From an uncultured Sedimentitalea sp. (lineage in GTDB: Bacteria; Pseudomonadota; Alphaproteobacteria; Rhodobacterales; Rhodobacteraceae): a DNA stretch of 64,000 nucleotides. Below, in pieces: positions 41,288 through 51,176 of this stretch (position 1 is its first letter; each line of letters starts with the position of its first letter). A model generated the notes under the pieces. That model saw only the letters and a list, made by a program, of their open reading frames with translations. It made no database searches and was not told the DNA's origin. The stretch is from NCBI GenBank assembly GCA_947504115.1, contig CANNGH010000005.1, forward strand, positions 124,001 to 188,000, given 5' to 3'. A program made the position numbers and the translations under genes.

Positions 41288-41611
41288 CTATCCCGCCCGG
41301 CGCCTGCGGTCGCGGACCGTGTGAAACGGAACGATCTCGGCCCCGCCGCGCCTTGCGCGAGCAGGTTCGGGCACGTTGGCGGTCAGGCGGTCAGCCAGGC
41401 CAGTGAACGCCCCCGAGCCCATCAGCCGGGGATTGCGGGCGCATCGCAGGCTTCGCTCGATCGTCAGATCGAATTGCACCCAATCGCCGACATCGAGCGC
41501 CACCGCTGCGCCCCCTTCGGGCTGGCGATAAAACGCCAGATCGCCGTGATCCTCGCACCAGATCACCGCCTTGCGGTCCGCCGCATCGCTCCAGAGTACT
41601 ACACCATTCAT
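41288..41611 (-). CDS. Small hypothetical protein, cold-shock-like strand pattern
   Basis: A 107-residue protein. The first 60 residues (MNGVVLWSDAADRKAVIWCE, then DLAFYRQ, then VGDWVQFDLTIERSLRCARN) alternate in a beta-strand pattern reminiscent of an OB/cold-shock fold (G-x-V-x-W and a later basic patch), and the rest is low-complexity Arg/Ala. The similarity is weak and I do not assign a function. The ATG at 41611 is preferred to earlier ones in the frame because the domain starts there. It is convergent with ilvH. Confidence 0.55.
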   Translation of the reverse strand: MNGVVLWSDAADRKAVIWCEDHGDLAFYRQPEGGAAVALDVGDWVQFDLTIERSLRCARNPRLMGSGAFTGLADRLTANVPEPARARRGGAEIVPFHTVRDRRRRAG

Positions 41612-41797
41612 AATCCGTACCGTTTTATGGCTTTGACGATTGCCTACCATGGTCGACGAAGCTCCGGTCCAGCTTTCGCGCGGCGTCCGCATGTTTTGTA
41701 ACAAGCGCGACAAGTTGGCAACAATCCGCTCATGATGACATTTGTTGTTGCCTTTAGGGAAACAATCTCCAGCGCGGTCGATCCAACGACCGCTCGA

Positions 41798-42601
41798 TCA
41801 GGCAAGGGTGGCTCCGGCGGGTTCCGCCGCAGCGGTATCGGCGATCTGGTCATAGACATGCCAACTGGCGTGTCCCAGAATCGGCAGCACCACCAGCAAA
41901 CCCACGAACCACGGAAGCATCGCGGCAAACGTGACAGCAGCAATGAACGCGGCCCAGCCCAGCATCGCAACCGGATATTCCAGCACGTATTGAAAGGACG
42001 TGATCATCGCAGTGACGAAATCCACCTCGCGATCCAGAAGCAGCGGCAGGGCCAGGACCGTGATCATGTACAGCAGCAGCGCGAACAGCGCGCCCGCCGC
42101 CGTCCCGATTGCCAGCATGGTCAAGCCGTTCGGGGTCAGGAACACCTCGTATGAGGACGAGATGTTGGTCATGGTCGAAAGCCCCATGAACAGCGCAAAG
42201 ATCATGTGGCCGATAAAGAACCACCATAGGAACACCACGACGATGATGGCGCAGATCGACGGCAATTGCCGCCGCCCCTGATGCAGCACCACGCCGAAGA
42301 TCGCGCGCCGGTTCAGCGGTTCCCCGGCCGCGATACGCCGGGACACCTCGTAAAGACCGACGGCGGCAAAGGGGCCGATCAACGGAAAGCCGATCGCCGC
42401 CAGAACCAGCCAATAGGTCGTTCCCGTCACGGTGGTGATCCAGGCCATCGCCCATCCCGCCAGCACGTAGATGCCCGCGAATGTCAGCCCGAAAAACGGT
42501 GCGCGCCTGAAATCCTGCCAGCCACGCGCCAGCGCATGGCGAAACACCGCGCCATCGACGCTGCCCATTTCCGGCACTCCATGCAATTTTTCCTGCTCCA
42601 T
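41798..42601 (-). CDS. DUF2189 integral membrane protein
   Basis: A 267-residue protein with six predicted membrane segments (for example [20 protein letters not shown] and [20 protein letters not shown]) and the family motif [22 protein letters not shown]2189 is frequent in alphaproteobacteria, with unknown function. The start [16 protein letters not shown] is chosen because it precedes the conserved N-terminal helix. It is monocistronic. Confidence 0.82.
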   Translation of the reverse strand: MEQEKLHGVPEMGSVDGAVFRHALARGWQDFRRAPFFGLTFAGIYVLAGWAMAWITTVTGTTYWLVLAAIGFPLIGPFAAVGLYEVSRRIAAGEPLNRRAIFGVVLHQGRRQLPSICAIIVVVFLWWFFIGHMIFALFMGLSTMTNISSSYEVFLTPNGLTMLAIGTAAGALFALLLYMITVLALPLLLDREVDFVTAMITSFQYVLEYPVAMLGWAAFIAAVTFAAMLPWFVGLLVVLPILGHASWHVYDQIADTAAAEPAGATLA

Positions 42602-42763
42602 CCGGCATCCCCCTCCCGGTTCGCCCGCCGTTTTCGCCACCCTCCACGCGTGGAAACGTCACGTCGCGCCCTCCCCGCGCAGCGAAGATCGCGAACGCGG
42701 CTTTCCGGCCGGTCCATTAAAACGCATGTAAAATTTCTGTAAATACGGAAAATCCCGTAGAGC

Positions 42764-43888
42764 TCAGGCGCCCTGTGCCTCGGCGCGGGATTTGCCCGAC
42801 ACGTTCTGCGCCAGGGTGGCGGCCATGAAGCCGTCAAGATCGCCGTCCAGCACGCCCTTGGTGTCCGAGGTCTCGTGATTGGTGCGCAGATCCTTGACCA
42901 TCTGATAGGGCTGCAACACGTAGGACCGGATCTGGTTGCCCCAGCCCGCCGCGCCCTTGTTCTCGTGGGCCTCGTTGATGGCGGCGTTGCGCTTGTCCAG
43001 TTCCAGCTGATAGAGGCGCGATTTCAGCGCCTTCATCGCGATGTCGCGGTTCTGGTGCTGGGATTTCTCCGAGCTTGTCACGACGATGCCGGTCGGGTTG
43101 TGGGTGATGCGCACCGCCGAATCGGTGGTGTTGACGTGCTGCCCGCCTGCGCCCGAACTGCGATAGGTGTCGATGCGGATGTCGGCGGGGTTCACCTCGA
43201 TGTCGATATTGTCGTCCACCACCGGATAGACCCAGACGCTGCTGAACGAGGTATGCCGCTTGGCCGCGCTGTCATAGGGACTGATGCGCACCAGACGGTG
43301 CACACCGCTTTCGGATTTCAGCCAGCCATAGGCATTGGGGCCGCTGATCTTGTAGGTGGCCGACTTTATGCCCGCCTCGTCGCCGCCGTTCTCGGATTGC
43401 AGCTCCACCTTGTAGCCGCGTTTCTCGGCCCAGCGGACATACATGCGCGCCAGCATCGACGCCCAGTCGCAGCTTTCGGTGCCCCCGGCCCCGGCATGGA
43501 TTTCGATGAAGGTGTCGTTGGCGTCGGCCTCGCCGTCCAGCAACGCCTCAAGCGATTTCTGCGCCGCGGTTTCGGCCAGCGCCTTCAGTGCGGCCTCGGC
43601 ATCCGCCACGACTTCGGCATCGTCCTCCATCTCGCCCAGTTCGATCAGTTCGACATTGTCGGACAGCTCCTGCCAGATACTGTCATAAGTCTCCATCGCA
43701 TCGACCAGCATCTGGCGGTCGCGCATCAGTTTCTGCGCCGCTTCGGCATCGTTCCACAGATCGGGATCCTCGACGCGGGCGTTGAATTCCTCAAGCCGGT
43801 GCATGGCCGTTTCCCGGTCCATCCGCTGCGCCAGAAGCTCCAGCGTTTTCTCGATTTCGGCAATGAAGTTCTGCGTCTCGGCGCGCAT
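42764..43888 (-). CDS. prfB: Peptide chain release factor 2
   Basis: A 374-residue class I release factor recognising UAA and UGA. The GGQ peptidyl-hydrolysis loop is present ([17 protein letters not shown]). The codon-recognition tripeptide reads Ser-Pro-Tyr in [14 protein letters not shown] instead of Ser-Pro-Phe. The gene is one uninterrupted frame, so the +1 programmed frameshift used by E. coli prfB is absent. It lies 105 bases after the PBP1A gene on the same strand. Confidence 0.95.
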   Translation of the reverse strand: MRAETQNFIAEIEKTLELLAQRMDRETAMHRLEEFNARVEDPDLWNDAEAAQKLMRDRQMLVDAMETYDSIWQELSDNVELIELGEMEDDAEVVADAEAALKALAETAAQKSLEALLDGEADANDTFIEIHAGAGGTESCDWASMLARMYVRWAEKRGYKVELQSENGGDEAGIKSATYKISGPNAYGWLKSESGVHRLVRISPYDSAAKRHTSFSSVWVYPVVDDNIDIEVNPADIRIDTYRSSGAGGQHVNTTDSAVRITHNPTGIVVTSSEKSQHQNRDIAMKALKSRLYQLELDKRNAAINEAHENKGAAGWGNQIRSYVLQPYQMVKDLRTNHETSDTKGVLDGDLDGFMAATLAQNVSGKSRAEAQGA

Positions 43889-43993
43889 GAAGTATCCTGC
43901 AATCTGGGCTGGGGCGAGTGATAGACCAGCCCCCGGTCACGGACAACCGATAAGCTGACATGGTTTGACTCGACATATAGAGATGTCAGGAAA

Positions 43994-46534
43994 TCAATAC
44001 AATCCGCCCGAACTGATCGTTCCGAAATTGGCCTTGGGCCCGACCGTCGCCGTGCCCCCCGAAGATGTTTCCACCTGCCGCGCGTTTCCGCGGGCCTCTT
44101 CGACCAGCGGCAGGTTCGATCCCATCGCGAAACCGCCATCATAGGCCAGGCCAAAGATCGGCTCTTCGCCGTCGCGGAAATATTCGGCCACGACATTCTC
44201 GCCGCTGGCCTCGTCAGACAGGCGGGCGCCGGTGAACCGGTCGATCTTGATGAAATGCCCGCCCGGAGGCACCTCGAACGGCCCGCCGCCGTATTTCTCG
44301 GTGGCCTTGGTCATGAAGGATTGGAACACCGGTCCGCACATGGACGAGCCATAGGCCCGCCGTCCCAGCGACCGGGGCCTGTCATAGCCGATATAGCACC
44401 CTGCCACGATATTGCTGGTGAAGCCGATGAACCACACGTCGCGCGCATCGTTGGTGGTGCCGGTCTTGCCCGCCGTGGGTACCGGCAGGTTGACGACACC
44501 CGATGCGGTGCCGCGATCCACGACCCCTTTCATCATCGAGGTCAACTGATACGCGGTGATCGGGTCCATCACGCGGCTGCGGTTGGACTGGATGCGCGGC
44601 GCGACGCCCTTGGGCAGGCTGTCGGCGGCGCAATCCACGCATTCGCGCTTGTCGTGGCGATAGATGGTCTTGCCGTACCGGTCCTGAATCCGATCAACCA
44701 GCGTCGGTTCGACCCGTTCGCCGCCGTTGGCGAACATGGCATAGGCCGCGACCATCTTGTAAAGCGTGGTTTCCTCGGAGCCCAGCGCGTTGGCCAGATA
44801 GGTACTCATGTTGTCATAGACGCCAAAGCGTTCGGCGTAACCCGCGACCACCGGCATGCCGACCTCCTGCGCCAGACGGACAGTCATCAGGTTGCGCGAC
44901 TGTTCGATTCCGGTGCGCAGCGGCGTTGGCCCGTAGAACTTGTTCGACGAGTTGCGCGGCCGCCAGAGGCCCTGCGGCGTGTTGATCTCGATCGGGGCAT
45001 CCACGACGATTGTCGCGGGGCTGTAGCCGCTGTCGAGCGCTGCGGCATAGACGAAAGGCTTGAACGACGAACCCGGCTGGCGCTGCGCCTGCGTGGCGCG
45101 GTTGAACACCGAATCCTGATAGGAAAACCCGCCCTGCATCGCCAGGACGCGCCCGGTATTCACGTCCATCGCCATGAATCCGCCCTGCACCTCGGGGGCC
45201 TGCCGCAAGGTCCAGCGGATGAACGAGCCGTCGCTGTCGTCGGTCATGGCACGCACCAGCACGACGTCGCCGACCTCCAGCAGGTCGCCGGCGACCTGTG
45301 CCTTGCCGCTGCTGCCCTTCTTGCGGGCCCATTGAACGTCCTTGGCGACGATCCAGTGACCGTCTTCATCCTCCTCCACGCCCTCGATGCCGATGCGGGC
45401 ATCCTGTTCGCCGATTTCCAGCACCACGGCGGGATGCCATTCGCCGTTCAGGTCGACATCGCGCGGCACGCGCGTGGCAGCCAGCACTGCGCGCCAGTCT
45501 TTCTCGGTCTCCAGCTTGTCGGGCGCGATCGTCTTGCCGGTGCCGCGCCAGATGCCGATGCCCCGGTCGTATTGCTCCAGCGCCGCCTGCAACGCGCGGG
45601 CCGCCTCGGCCTGCATCTCCTCGTCGATGGTCGCGCGCACGGTGAAACCGCCGGTAAAGAATTCGCCCTCGCCAAAATCCTCGCTCAGCTGGCGGCGGAT
45701 CTCGTCGGTGAAATAGTCGCGCGGCGGCAGCGCGGTGCGGAAGCTCTCGAAATCGCCGTTCTGGACCGAGCGCAGCGGCTGCGCCACTTCGGTCTCGTAT
45801 TGCTCGGGGCTGAGATAGCCGTTTTCGCGCATCTCTTTCAGCACGAAATTCCGCCGCGCCGTCAGACGCTCCTTCTCGCGCACGGGATGGTAATCGCTGG
45901 GCGCCTTGGGCAGCGAGGCCAGAAACGCCGCCTCGTGCGGGGCCAGTTCGGCCAGCGTCTTGTTGAAATAGCTCTGCGCGGCGGCCGTCACGCCATAGGA
46001 GTTCTGACCCAGAAAGATCTCGTTGAGATAGAGTTCGAGGATCTGCTCCTTGTCCAGCGTTTCCTCAAGGCGGGCGGCAAGGATGATCTCCTTGATCTTG
46101 CGCTCAAGCTGCCGGTCGCCCGACAGCAGAAAGTTCTTCATCACCTGTTGCGTGATCGTCGAGGCGCCGCGCACGTTCTGGCCGCGCGATCTCACCGCTT
46201 CGAATGCGGCGACCGCGATGCCGCGCGTGTCGTAACCCTTGTGAGTATAGAAATTCTTGTCCTCGGCGGAAATGAATGCCTGCTTGACCAGTTCCGGAAT
46301 TTCGGCGGCGGGGGTGAACAGCCGGCGTTCGCGCGCGAATTCGTCGATCATCTGCCCCTCGCCGGAATAGATCCGGCTGATCGTGGGCGGCTTGTATTGT
46401 TTCAGCGACTCATGGCTGGGCAGGTCGCGGCCATAAATCCAGAAAACCGCGCCGATGCTGATCGCCAGAACGGCGATTCCCAGCGTCAAAAGCGAAAAGA
46501 TCGCTCCGAAGAACGAGAGAATGAAACGGATCAC
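43994..46534 (-). CDS. mrcA: Penicillin-binding protein 1A
   Basis: An 846-residue bifunctional class A PBP. An N-terminal membrane anchor (MIRFILSFFGAIFSLLTLGI) is followed by the glycosyltransferase domain with EDKNFYTHKGYDTRGI and the catalytic Glu, then GASTITQQVMKNFLLSGDR. The transpeptidase domain has SSFKPF (SxxK), SRN (in EQSRNLMT) and KTGTTND (KTG). It polymerises and cross-links peptidoglycan at the inner membrane. It is 91 bases downstream of the amidase gene and may share its transcript. Confidence 0.95.
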   Translation of the reverse strand: MIRFILSFFGAIFSLLTLGIAVLAISIGAVFWIYGRDLPSHESLKQYKPPTISRIYSGEGQMIDEFARERRLFTPAAEIPELVKQAFISAEDKNFYTHKGYDTRGIAVAAFEAVRSRGQNVRGASTITQQVMKNFLLSGDRQLERKIKEIILAARLEETLDKEQILELYLNEIFLGQNSYGVTAAAQSYFNKTLAELAPHEAAFLASLPKAPSDYHPVREKERLTARRNFVLKEMRENGYLSPEQYETEVAQPLRSVQNGDFESFRTALPPRDYFTDEIRRQLSEDFGEGEFFTGGFTVRATIDEEMQAEAARALQAALEQYDRGIGIWRGTGKTIAPDKLETEKDWRAVLAATRVPRDVDLNGEWHPAVVLEIGEQDARIGIEGVEEDEDGHWIVAKDVQWARKKGSSGKAQVAGDLLEVGDVVLVRAMTDDSDGSFIRWTLRQAPEVQGGFMAMDVNTGRVLAMQGGFSYQDSVFNRATQAQRQPGSSFKPFVYAAALDSGYSPATIVVDAPIEINTPQGLWRPRNSSNKFYGPTPLRTGIEQSRNLMTVRLAQEVGMPVVAGYAERFGVYDNMSTYLANALGSEETTLYKMVAAYAMFANGGERVEPTLVDRIQDRYGKTIYRHDKRECVDCAADSLPKGVAPRIQSNRSRVMDPITAYQLTSMMKGVVDRGTASGVVNLPVPTAGKTGTTNDARDVWFIGFTSNIVAGCYIGYDRPRSLGRRAYGSSMCGPVFQSFMTKATEKYGGGPFEVPPGGHFIKIDRFTGARLSDEASGENVVAEYFRDGEEPIFGLAYDGGFAMGSNLPLVEEARGNARQVETSSGGTATVGPKANFGTISSGGLY

Positions 46535-46625
46535 GATACTGCCTTTGTTTGCGCGCCTGTGCCTATATAATCATGCGGCAGGCAAGCGTCAAAGCGGCCC
46601 GCGCGAATCTTTGCCGCAGACCCGG

Positions 46626-47846
46626 CTATCGGCGGCGCAGCGCGCGGCGCTCGGTGTCGGTGTTGCGCCAGTTGAGCAGGCCGTTGCGGATTCCCACCGC
46701 CATGCTTTCACGCCAGACAGGGTCTTGCAGGTTCTTCAGATCGCGCGGGCTGGACAGGAAACCCATCTCGATCAGGATCGACGGGATGTCGGCGGCCTTC
46801 AGCACCGAAAACGCGGCGCGCCGCAGCGGGCGGCGGTTCATCGGGTTGCCAGTCTGCGCGATGCCGTCGACGACGGCGCGGGCCAGCAATTCGGTGCGCG
46901 GCCGGGTTTCCTGCCGCGCCAGATCCAGCAGGATGCCGGTCACCCGATCGTCGGCGGCGCTCAGATCCACACCCGAGAGCAGATCGCCGCGGTCGTGCCG
47001 TTCAGCCAGTTTTGCGCTGGCCCGGTCGCTGGCGTCGTTCGACAGCAAATGCACCGTCGCGCCATGGGCCAGCCCTTGGGTCAGGGCGTCGGCATGCAGC
47101 GACAGGAACACATCCGCCCGCGCCTGATGCGCCAGCGCGATCCGCCGTTCCAGCGACACGAACCGGTCATCCTCGCGCGTCAGCATCACCTGAAAGCCGC
47201 CGCTGCGCAGCAGCACCTCGCGCAATTCGCGCGCAAAGGTCAGCATCAGATCCTTTTCCACGACATCCCCGGTCTCGGCCCCCGGATCGATGCCGCCATG
47301 GCCGGGATCCAGCACCACGATCAGGGGCGCACTGTCGCCACGTTCGGACCGCGCCGGAGGCAGGGAAGGGTGCGGCAAATCCCAGCGCGGATCGTGCGGC
47401 GCGCCTGCCGTGGCCGCGAACACCTCGGCCGAAACCGGCACCAGCGTCAGCGCCAGATGCGCGCCGCCGCTTTCGTGGTCGATGCGCATGGCGGACCGGC
47501 CGACCGCCATCGGCTGCGCCAGCTCCGCGACCAGCCGCGACCAACCGGGAAGATAAGCGCCGAACCGGACCCGCGCGACCCGCTTGCCTTGCAGCAGCGT
47601 TTCCGGCTGCAGCCCGCTCCAGTCGATCTCCTGAAAATCCAGCACCAGCCGGGGCGGATCGTTCAGCGTGAACAGGCGGTAAGGCACGCCCTGGGACAGC
47701 GAAAGGTCGATGGCGACGCCGTCGCGGCGCTGATCGGCGATCCGGCTGCCTTCGGGTATGATGCGCGCCAGCGCGCTGAATTCCTGTGCGGTCGCGCCGA
47801 CGCAGGACAGCAGGATCGCGGCAAGAATTGCGCAGATCCTGGTCAT
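46626..47846 (-). CDS. amiC: N-acetylmuramoyl-L-alanine amidase with AMIN domain
   Basis: A 406-residue periplasmic amidase: signal peptide (ICAILAAILLSCVGATA), AMIN domain (about 30-150), then an amidase_3 domain with LDPGHGGIDPGAE (zinc His), the RREDDRF-like EDDRFVSLERRIALA, SLHADA and the C-terminal ILIEMGFLSS with the catalytic Glu. It splits daughter-cell peptidoglycan at division. The stop of the aminotransferase gene overlaps its start by 4 bases, and PBP1A lies downstream. Confidence 0.92.
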   Translation of the reverse strand: MTRICAILAAILLSCVGATAQEFSALARIIPEGSRIADQRRDGVAIDLSLSQGVPYRLFTLNDPPRLVLDFQEIDWSGLQPETLLQGKRVARVRFGAYLPGWSRLVAELAQPMAVGRSAMRIDHESGGAHLALTLVPVSAEVFAATAGAPHDPRWDLPHPSLPPARSERGDSAPLIVVLDPGHGGIDPGAETGDVVEKDLMLTFARELREVLLRSGGFQVMLTREDDRFVSLERRIALAHQARADVFLSLHADALTQGLAHGATVHLLSNDASDRASAKLAERHDRGDLLSGVDLSAADDRVTGILLDLARQETRPRTELLARAVVDGIAQTGNPMNRRPLRRAAFSVLKAADIPSILIEMGFLSSPRDLKNLQDPVWRESMAVGIRNGLLNWRNTDTERRALRRR

Positions 47847-48988
47847 CCGCGCGCGTCCATGAACCGTTTCAGCCGCTCCAGCCCCTCGACGATGTCGCCG
47901 GTGGCACGGGCATAGGAGAATCGCAAGGTGCGGTGGCCGCGCACGGGATCGAAATCCAGGCCCGGCGTGACCGCAACGCCGGCCTTCTCCAGTATCTCGG
48001 CGGCGAAGGCGCGGCTGTCATCGGTCAGGGCCGAAACGTCGGCATAGATATAGAAGGCCCCATCGGGCGGTGCGATCTCGGTAAAGCCTGCCTTGGGCAG
48101 CCCCTCCAGCATCAGCGCGCGGTTTCGGCGATAGACGGCAAGGTTCTCGTCCAGTTCATCGGTGCAGTCCATCGCCGCCAGCGCCGCGATCTGGCTGGCA
48201 TGGGGCGCGCAGATGAACATGTTCTGCGCGATGCGTTCGACCACGCGCACCTGATCCTCGGGCACCACCATCCAGCCGACACGCCAACCGGTCATCGAGA
48301 AATACTTGGAAAACGAATTGATCACGTAGACATCGTCGCTGAGTTCCAGCGCGCTGACCGCGCGGGTGTCGTATTCGAGGCCGTGATAGATCTCGTCACT
48401 GATGAAACTGGCGCCCTGCCCCGCCGCCGCCTCGATCAGCGCCCCCATCGCGGCGCGGTCCAGCATGGTGCCGGTCGGATTGCCGGGCGAGGCGACCATC
48501 AGCCCGGCAAGGTCCAGACCCGCGAAATCCGCCGGCTCCGGCTGATAACGATTTTCCGGCGCGGCGGGCAGATCGACCGGCGTGAGCCCCAGCGCGCGCA
48601 GGATCTGGCGATAGCTGGGATAACCGGGCGCGCCGATGCCGACGCGGTCGCCGGAATCGAACAGCGCCGTGAAGGCCAGCAGGAACCCCGCCGACGATCC
48701 CGACGTGACGATCACGCGTGCGGGGTCCAGATCGACGCCGTACCATTCGCCGTAAAGCCCGGCGATGCGCGCGCGCAGTTCCGGCAATCCCAGCGAGACG
48801 GTATAGCCCAGGGGTTCCGCCATCATCCGCGTCGCCAACGCCTGCATCGCTTCCTTGGGCGCGCCGGTGCTGGGCTGGCCGACCTCCATGTGGATGATGC
48901 TGCGCCCGGCGGCCTCGGCGCGGCGGGCGGCTTCCATCACGTCCATCACGATGAAGGCATCGACCTGTGAGCGCCTTGAGTTTCGCAT
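47843..48988 (-). CDS. PLP-dependent class I aminotransferase
   Basis: A 381-residue fold-type I aminotransferase. It has SGSSAGFLLAFTALFDSGDR, SPGNPTGTMLD, DEIYHGL and the PLP-lysine region SFSKYFSMTGWRVGW. The substrate (aspartate, alanine or aromatic 2-oxo acids) is not determined by the sequence. The start MRNSRRSQVDAFIVMDVMEA is preferred over an upstream ATG. It is the first gene of a short run aminotransferase-amiC-mrcA on the minus strand. Confidence 0.88.
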   Translation of the reverse strand: MRNSRRSQVDAFIVMDVMEAARRAEAAGRSIIHMEVGQPSTGAPKEAMQALATRMMAEPLGYTVSLGLPELRARIAGLYGEWYGVDLDPARVIVTSGSSAGFLLAFTALFDSGDRVGIGAPGYPSYRQILRALGLTPVDLPAAPENRYQPEPADFAGLDLAGLMVASPGNPTGTMLDRAAMGALIEAAAGQGASFISDEIYHGLEYDTRAVSALELSDDVYVINSFSKYFSMTGWRVGWMVVPEDQVRVVERIAQNMFICAPHASQIAALAAMDCTDELDENLAVYRRNRALMLEGLPKAGFTEIAPPDGAFYIYADVSALTDDSRAFAAEILEKAGVAVTPGLDFDPVRGHRTLRFSYARATGDIVEGLERLKRFMDARG

Positions 48989-49145
48989 GACCTTCTCCGA
49001 TGATGTGGGATCAATGCGGGTTTGACCGTTTATCGCGCGCGCCGTCAATGGCCGGACCGGATTTTGCCGGCTTGCAGGCCCTGTCTTGGCAGCGCGCGGC
49101 AAATGTGATCAATGCCACCTGACACATCGGAAGAAGGAACTCACC

Positions 49146-49895
49146 ATGATGCGTTTTGCCGCCCCTGTCCTGACGGCGCTGACCCTTGCGGCGCCGGTTC
49201 AGGCGCTGGATCTGTCGGACATGAGCACCGAGGAACGCGAAGCCTTCCGCGCCGAGGTGCGCGCGTATCTGATGGAAAACCCCGAAGTGATCTTCGAGGC
49301 TGCCGCCGCAATGGAAGAGCGGCAGGCACAGGCGCAGGCACAGGCCGATTCCACGCTGGTCGAAGTCAACCGCGAAGCGATATTCGACGACGGGTTTTCG
49401 TGGGTCGGCGGCAATCCCGAGGGCGATATCACGCTGGTCGAATTCATGGATTATCGCTGCGGCTACTGCCGCAAGGCAGCGCCCGAGGTCGCGCAACTTC
49501 TGGAAGATGACGACAATATCCGCCTGATCGTCAAGGAATTCCCGATCCTGGGAGAGGCTTCCCTGACGTCGTCGCGCTTTGCCATCGCAACCAAGCACCT
49601 GGCGGGCGACGACGCCTATGAACGGGTGCATGACGCGCTGATGGCATTCGGCGGCGAGCCGGACGAGGTCGCGCTGATCCGCCTGGCCGACGGGCTGGAC
49701 CTTGACGGCAAGGCGATCATGGCGCTGATGGACAGCGAGGCGGTGAACGCGGAAATCGCCAAGACGCGCGAGTTGGCGCAGCGGTTGCAGATCACCGGCA
49801 CACCGACCTTCGTGTTGCAGGACGAGATGCTGCGCGGCTATCTGCCGGCCGAGCAGATGGCGGCGATGATCGCTGAGATGCGCGCACAGGAATAA
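49146..49895 (+). CDS. DsbA/DsbG-like periplasmic thioredoxin-fold protein
   Basis: A 249-residue protein with a signal peptide (MMRFAAPVLTALTLAAPVQA), a helical N-terminal region (about 25-75) and a DsbA-family thioredoxin fold. The active site is CGYC in FMDYRCGYCRKAAPE, and the cis-Pro loop is ITGTPTFVL. This is the DsbA/Com1-like family, which oxidises or isomerises cysteines of exported proteins. The start has GGAAGAAGG upstream. It is isolated between the aminotransferase and ispG. Confidence 0.88.
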   Translation: MMRFAAPVLTALTLAAPVQALDLSDMSTEEREAFRAEVRAYLMENPEVIFEAAAAMEERQAQAQAQADSTLVEVNREAIFDDGFSWVGGNPEGDITLVEFMDYRCGYCRKAAPEVAQLLEDDDNIRLIVKEFPILGEASLTSSRFAIATKHLAGDDAYERVHDALMAFGGEPDEVALIRLADGLDLDGKAIMALMDSEAVNAEIAKTRELAQRLQITGTPTFVLQDEMLRGYLPAEQMAAMIAEMRAQE

Positions 49896-49915
49896 CGGGC
49901 GGCAATGCAACGGGC

Positions 49916-49981
49916 GGCGGGGTGAACCCCGCCCTACGCCGGTTCGAAGCGGTGCGAATGGCGGGCTGAACCCCGCCCTAC
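49916..49981. repeat. Two inverted copies of the GGCGGGG palindromic repeat at the ispG end
   Basis: Copies at 49916-49937 and 49960-49981 (read as GGCGGGGTGAACCCCGCC and GGCGGGCTGAACCCCGCC, each followed by CTAC). They are in the opposite orientation to the pair at 26360-26417. The last copy overlaps the stop codon of ispG (49978-49980). Confidence 0.75.
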
Positions 49982-51099
49982 TCGGCGGCCCTGGCGGCCG
50001 AGTCCAGTTCCTCGGCCTTTTTCTCGACCTGCTCGACGATGTGGTCGATCATCGCGTCGTTGCTCATCCGGTGGCTTTGTTTTCCGGCCAGATAGACCAT
50101 GCCGTTACCGGCGCCGCCGCCGGTGAACCCGACATCGGTCATCAGCGCCTCGCCGGGGCCGTTGACGACACAGCCGATGATGGACAGGCTCATCGGGGTC
50201 TTGATGTGCTCCAGCCGCCTTTCCAGTTCTTCCACCGTCTTGATGACGTCGAATCCCTGCCGGGCACAGGACGGGCACGAGATGATGTTGACCCCTCGAT
50301 GCCGCAGCCCCAGCGATTTCAGGATCTCGAAACCGACCTTGATCTCCTCGACGGGATTGGCGGACAGGCTGACGCGGATCGTGTCGCCGATGCCCGACCA
50401 CAGCAGGTTGCCAAGGCCGATGGCGGATTTGATCGTGCCGCTGACCAGCCCGCCGGCCTCGGTGATGCCCAGATGGATCGGCGCGTCGGTCGCCTCGGCC
50501 AGTTGCTGATAGGCGGCGGCGGACATGAAGACATCCGATGCCTTCACGCTGATCTTGAATTCGTGGAAATCGTTGTCCTGCAGGATGCGGATATGTTCCA
50601 GCCCGGATTCCACCATCGCGTCGGGACAGGGTTCGCCGTATTTCTCCAGCAGATGCCGCTCGAGCGAGCCGGCATTCACACCGATCCGGATCGAGCAGCC
50701 ATGATCGCGCGCCGCTGCAATCACCTCGCGGACGCGTTTTTCGTCGCCGATATTGCCCGGGTTGATGCGCAGACAGGCCGCGCCCGCCTCGGCCGCCTCG
50801 ATGCCGCGCTTATAGTGGAAATGGATGTCGGCGACGATCGGCACCGGGCTTTCGCGCACGATATCCTTCAGTGCGCGGCTGGAGGCTTCGTCGGGGACAG
50901 ACACACGCACGATGTCGGCTCCGGCATCGGCGGCGGCCTGCACTTGCGCCACGGTTCCCGCGACATCGGTGGTCATGGTGTTCGTCATCGTCTGCACCGC
51001 AATCGGGGCATCGCCCCCGACGGGGACGTTGCCCACCATGATCTGGCGCGATTTTCGGCGATGGATGTTGCGCCAGGGGCGAATGGCGTTCAGCGACAT
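49978..51099 (-). CDS. ispG: 4-hydroxy-3-methylbut-2-en-1-yl diphosphate synthase
   Basis: A 373-residue 4Fe-4S enzyme of the non-mevalonate isoprenoid pathway (MEcPP to HMBPP). The TIM-barrel domain starts with [20 protein letters not shown], and the C-terminal cluster domain has [19 protein letters not shown] plus a distal Cys/Glu in [11 protein letters not shown]. Family length. It lies 77 bases from the rodZ gene on the same strand. Confidence 0.95.
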   Translation of the reverse strand: MSLNAIRPWRNIHRRKSRQIMVGNVPVGGDAPIAVQTMTNTMTTDVAGTVAQVQAAADAGADIVRVSVPDEASSRALKDIVRESPVPIVADIHFHYKRGIEAAEAGAACLRINPGNIGDEKRVREVIAAARDHGCSIRIGVNAGSLERHLLEKYGEPCPDAMVESGLEHIRILQDNDFHEFKISVKASDVFMSAAAYQQLAEATDAPIHLGITEAGGLVSGTIKSAIGLGNLLWSGIGDTIRVSLSANPVEEIKVGFEILKSLGLRHRGVNIISCPSCARQGFDVIKTVEELERRLEHIKTPMSLSIIGCVVNGPGEALMTDVGFTGGGAGNGMVYLAGKQSHRMSNDAMIDHIVEQVEKKAEELDSAARAAE

Positions 51100-51176
51100 G
51101 GCAGCGGGCTCCGTGTCAGGAAATGGCTCGGATTTTAGATAGTCCGCTTGGGCGTCGGCCGCAATGGCGCGTCGCT

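Noticed and set aside
41717-41752. Inverted repeat GGCAACAA-N20-TTGTTGCC between the small hypothetical gene and DUF2189
   Set aside because: Real as a repeat, but the spacing and lack of a T run support neither a terminator nor a clear operator.
43780-43888. Programmed frameshift in prfB
   Set aside because: The reading frame is continuous from the ATG through the GGQ domain; there is no in-frame TGA near codon 26.
44255-46570. A 771-codon plus-strand frame over the PBP1A gene
   Set aside because: Antisense shadow with a low-complexity translation; PBP1A motifs are complete on the other strand.
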